Below the pieces are notes generated by a model. That model was not told the origin of the DNA. It worked only from the letters and a program-made list of their open reading frames with translations, and ran no database searches. Both the position numbers and the translations under genes were made by a program. Shown piece after piece: positions 14,504 to 16,867 of a DNA stretch of 16,867 nt. The stretch is taken from the NCBI GenBank assembly GCA_905211485.1, contig CAJMAW010000067.1:1-16867 (forward strand), given 5' to 3'. The stretch comes from an uncultured Lentisphaeria bacterium (GTDB taxonomy: Bacteria; Verrucomicrobiota; Lentisphaeria; Victivallales; UBA1829). Position 1 is the stretch's first letter. Every line of letters begins with the position of its first letter.

Positions 14504-15322
14504 TCACCCCCTGTCCGCATACAGATAGGTCGGTCCGGATTCAAAATAACGGACGGGGAAAGGATCTTTTTCCCGGATTTGATCGGCAAGGAGTCTCATG
14601 CCGTCCCGCTCGGATTCGTTGTGTCCCATCACCAGAATGGCTTTTTTCAATCCCAGTCCTGCGCAGTCCCGGACGAACTCGCCATATTGCCATTCGCAGA
14701 TTTCTCCGGTAAGCACGACATCGTTCAAGCCCAGTTCCTCTTCGATGTGCCCCGGAGTGCCGAAGCAGAGTCCCAGTTTCCGGACGGAAAAATCATCCGC
14801 TCCTGAAATGCGGATATGCTCAATCTTCAGATTGCGTTCCAGCGTCCGGACCAGTTCTCTGAGCGGCATTGCCTCCTCCAGTTCAAAGCGGTTGACGGCG
14901 TAATGCTCCCCTTTGATCCAGCGCCCCCGGAGCCCGGAATACTTGAGTTCCCCCATGCAGATCTGATCCTCGGAACAGAAATGGGGATGGTCGTGATAGC
15001 GGTAGATCGTCAAGCCCGATTCCTCAATCAGTTTTTTCTTTTTTCCCAGAATTTCCCGGAGAAATCCGCTTTGAGCACGGAAGGTTTCCGGACTGTCCTA
15101 GTGATCATAATAAATCGGCTCATGGACAATCAGAAGATTCGCGCCCCATTCCGAAGCTTCGCGAATTACCCGCGGTGTGCCGAACATACTGACAGCAATC
15201 CGGGAAAGTTCCTTTTCCGGATCTCCTGCCTTCAATGTGTCGCAGGTCTTTCGATAATGTGAAGCATCTGTATCTGCACGATCGTACAGAATCTGCATGA
15301 ATTCCTTGATTTTCATTGTCAT
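14504..15322 (-). pseudogene. NIF3-like dinuclear-metal-centre protein interrupted by one in-frame TAG
   Basis: A 273-codon frame has a single TAG at 15098-15100 and is otherwise open. Before the TAG: 74 residues including FGTPRVIREASEWGANLLIVHEP, then YYDH. After it: DSPETFRAQSGF, a long helix, YRYHDHPHF, CFGTPGHIEEELG and VMGHNESERDGM. The two halves together give the length and motif order of COG0327/NIF3-like proteins (DUF34), which bind two metals through His and Glu residues; HEP and the later GHNESE are the expected ligands. The 5' end has a strong GGAGAGGTGA site before ATG 15322. NIF3-like proteins are widespread but their role is unsettled, with GTP cyclohydrolase I-like activity proposed. 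The single stop could be a nonsense mutation, a base error, readthrough, or a recoded codon. Called pseudogene provisionally. Confidence 0.8.
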
Positions 15323-15350
15323 TCACCTCTCCGCAAAGAAAATATATTTC

Positions 15351-15375
15351 AGGAATGCGTATGGGAATCATTCCT
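15351..15375. repeat. Hairpin in the NIF3-like gene leader
   Basis: AGGAATG (15351-15357) pairs with CATTCCT (15369-15375), loop of 11 nt. It begins 29 bp upstream of ATG 15322 and would lie in the leader of the transcript from the 15387-15415 promoter. Confidence 0.5.
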
Positions 15376-15386
15376 GCACAGTTGTT

Positions 15387-15415
15387 AGTGTACATTTTTA
15401 CCGTGCGGATTGCAA
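15387..15415 (-). promoter_or_regulatory. Candidate promoter for the NIF3-like gene
   Basis: On the minus strand TTGCAA (15410-15415) and TACACT (15387-15392) have a 17-bp spacer. Expected start near 15380 gives a leader of about 58 nt. Pattern match only. Confidence 0.3.
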
Positions 15416-15613
15416 GGGAAGCTTTCTTTCCTGAAGCTGTTTTCCATGATTTTCCTCCCGGGACGGGAATGTCTTTTGTCAGCATCGCCTTTCTTCCCAT
15501 TTCTCATTTCTTCCTGCCGGATCATCTGAATAAAAAAAACGGTGCAAGTCAAGGAGTGGAAAAAAAGAGGAAGAAGTCAGTAATCCGCATCTTCTCCCCC
15601 TTTCAGAATATCA

Positions 15614-15634
15614 CCATATCTGTGAAAGATATGG
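15614..15634. repeat. Small perfect hairpin CCATATCT / AGATATGG
   Basis: Eight-base arms at 15614-15621 and 15627-15634 with a 5-nt loop. No T-run follows. Possible protein-binding site. Confidence 0.5.
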
Positions 15635-15801
15635 ATAGATTGAAAGGAAGAAACAGCGACAGAGTCAGAAACGGGACTGGAGCAGATGCACAACAATAGT
15701 AGTCTGGAATAGTCTAGAGAGAAAAAACAGTGAATGAGAGAGCGTATGTGTGATTGATTCTGAGATCAGGGAAAGAGATTTTTCCTCTCCCCCCCTCGCC
15801 T

Positions 15802-15836
15802 CCCATCCCAGCAGGAGCTCCCGTTTCCGGGATGGG
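15802..15836. repeat. Inverted repeat after the second prepilin-like gene
   Basis: CCCATCCC (15802-15809) pairs with GGGATGGG (15829-15836); inside is the palindrome GGAGCTCC. It lies 31 bp past the stop of the minus-strand prepilin-like gene, where a terminator is expected, but the T-run is missing. Confidence 0.5.
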
Positions 15837-15866
15837 CATAATAAATGGACACAAACAGGATTACTC

Positions 15867-16748
15867 CTACTCCGCCCAGCCGAGCCCGCCGTTCCTGTTG
15901 TGGAATTCACGCCAGTAGCTCTTGTTGCCGAGAGCGGTGAGATAGGCAGTGAAAGGAGTGAATGTGACATGTCCGTCGACGAAAGCGGTATTGCTTCCTT
16001 TCATCTTATGGAACTTCGTCATACTGACTTCCTCCCGGGCCGTCAGGAAATTGACGCTGCACGGATCCCCCAGCGACGGCTGACCTGAGGGCGACCGATA
16101 ACGGAACGCCAGGTGTCTATTCTCAGACGGATTATTGTGATACAGAGCAAAACGTTCTTTCCCGACATCCGAAAGACGCACGAGCGTCGGAGTGGAAAGT
16201 CCGCCCGGATTGACGGGAACGCCTTCGATATGATACCATCCTGCCCAGTTGTTGATCGTTGTGGGAGTCGTTGAAGAACGGAACATCACATAATAACTGG
16301 TAGAAATGGCGTTGTTCGGATTGCTCCGCTGATGGGATTCTGTCTTATAGCCTTTCTTGAGATTTTCCGGAGTTCCGGGACATTCAAGGATCTTGTTTTT
16401 AAAGGAATTGGCTCCCTGCTTCGTGGTGTCGGAAGGACTGCCTTCCCACTTGTGGAAATAACCGTCGATGGCTCCCGTACGGGTATAGAAACTCTGTGCT
16501 TCAGGGGCTGCGGACGGCGGACCATAGGTATTGTTGTCATTCGCATAAGTCAGGGATCCGACCGTCACCTGGCGGAGGTTCCCGCGGCAGAGAGCGAAAA
16601 CCGCCGCATCTTTCGCAGAGGAAAGTGCCGGCATCAGCAGAGACGCCAGAATCGCAATCACCGCAATGACCACCAAAAGTTCAATCAGCGTAAAACGCAT
16701 CGCATTTCCCCGCACGGACTGCTCAGATCCTTTCAGATGCTTTCTCAT
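15867..16748 (-). CDS. Prepilin-type N-methylation / H-x-DG pseudopilin-like protein
   Basis: The 293-aa product has an 18-residue leader, the [19 protein letters not shown] helix (19-37), conserved PALSSAKDAA after it, and the C-terminal KGSNTAFVDGHVTF. The His before DG is 10 residues away rather than 9. Position -1 of the predicted cleavage site is Arg18, not Gly. The middle region is polar with several Tyr, Trp and Asn, typical of the surface-exposed part. The start is well supported: AAGGGAGGA ends 7 nt before ATG 16748. The gene ends TAG, then one codon, then TAA. Such proteins are expected to be anchored in the inner membrane and to assemble pilus-like structures, but many in this phylum are solitary as here. 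Confidence 0.92.
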   Translation of the reverse strand: MRKHLKGSEQSVRGNAMRFTLIELLVVIAVIAILASLLMPALSSAKDAAVFALCRGNLRQVTVGSLTYANDNNTYGPPSAAPEAQSFYTRTGAIDGYFHKWEGSPSDTTKQGANSFKNKILECPGTPENLKKGYKTESHQRSNPNNAISTSYYVMFRSSTTPTTINNWAGWYHIEGVPVNPGGLSTPTLVRLSDVGKERFALYHNNPSENRHLAFRYRSPSGQPSLGDPCSVNFLTAREEVSMTKFHKMKGSNTAFVDGHVTFTPFTAYLTALGNKSYWREFHNRNGGLGWAE

Positions 16749-16811
16749 GATTGATTCCTCCCTTCTCTTATTCCATCCTCTTCTTCTGTTCCGTTCTTCT
16801 ATTCCGCCAGC

Positions 16812-16829
16812 TTTTTCCCCGGGGAAAAA
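16812..16829. promoter_or_regulatory. 18-bp perfect palindrome upstream of the second prepilin-like gene
   Basis: TTTTTCCCC (16812-16820) and GGGGAAAAA (16821-16829) abut with no loop. A wider CAGCTTTT (16808-16815) and AAAAGCTG (16842-16849) surround it. It begins 64 bp before ATG 16748 on the transcribed side, a position suited to an operator. A role as the terminator of a gene beyond the window is less likely, since it lacks a loop. Confidence 0.4.
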
Positions 16830-16867
16830 ACAAAAGTCCAGAAAAGCTGACTCTCCGGGCTCTCTCT

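Larger units (their letters stand above)
15323..15866. other. 544-bp spacer with promoter and hairpins
   Basis: This lies upstream of the NIF3-like gene and downstream of the second prepilin-like gene. It holds a candidate NIF3 promoter (15387-15415), hairpins at 15351-15375, 15614-15634 and 15802-15836, and homopurine runs. No gene is visible. Confidence 0.55.

Overview
The window looks like chromosomal DNA from a Gram-negative bacterium of the PVC group, most likely Lentisphaerota (Victivallales-like, gut type). This assignment is inference. It rests on two prepilin-type proteins with an N-terminal [11 protein letters not shown] helix and a C-terminal DGHV motif, on a DUF4874/DUF4832 protein beside a GH36 alpha-galactosidase, on a Lys/Ala/Pro-tailed DksA-like protein next to lspA, and on sparse gene packing with long polypurine/polypyrimidine spacers.

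Layout. Positions 1-2331 (+): a 5'-truncated TraR/DksA zinc-finger protein, then lspA (signal peptidase II) and miaA (tRNA dimethylallyltransferase) four bases apart. Positions 2550-4563 (-): a membrane HExxH protease-like protein, a DUF2062 membrane protein and a possible small exported protein. Positions 4855-5946 (+): a family 9 glycosyltransferase with a serine-rich insert. Positions 6435-8672 (-) and 9332-10912 (+): a GH36 alpha-galactosidase divergent from a DUF4874/DUF4832 protein, a likely carbohydrate-use pair. Positions 11211-12882 (-): a prepilin-like protein with a His/Asp/Glu-rich loop, and a small exported CPLC protein with an ARAPP tail. Positions 13452-15322 (-): a glycerophosphodiester phosphodiesterase-fold protein and a NIF3-like metal protein interrupted by one in-frame TAG. 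Positions 15867-16748 (-): a second prepilin-like protein. No rRNA, tRNA, CRISPR array, insertion sequence or integrase was seen.

Genes acting together. lspA-miaA is a housekeeping pair. The alpha-galactosidase and the DUF4874/4832 protein share a 659-bp divergent regulatory region and probably serve glycan breakdown. The His-rich prepilin-like protein and its CPLC neighbour hint at metal handling at the cell surface, which is speculative. The most notable oddities are the in-frame TAG in an otherwise intact NIF3-like gene, with both TAG-terminated genes in the window carrying a second stop within 1-4 codons; the absence of the -1 glycine in both prepilin-like proteins; a phosphodiesterase whose third acidic metal ligand appears to be Gln; the His-rich loop; and several short tandem repeats, including an 18-bp x 4 array.
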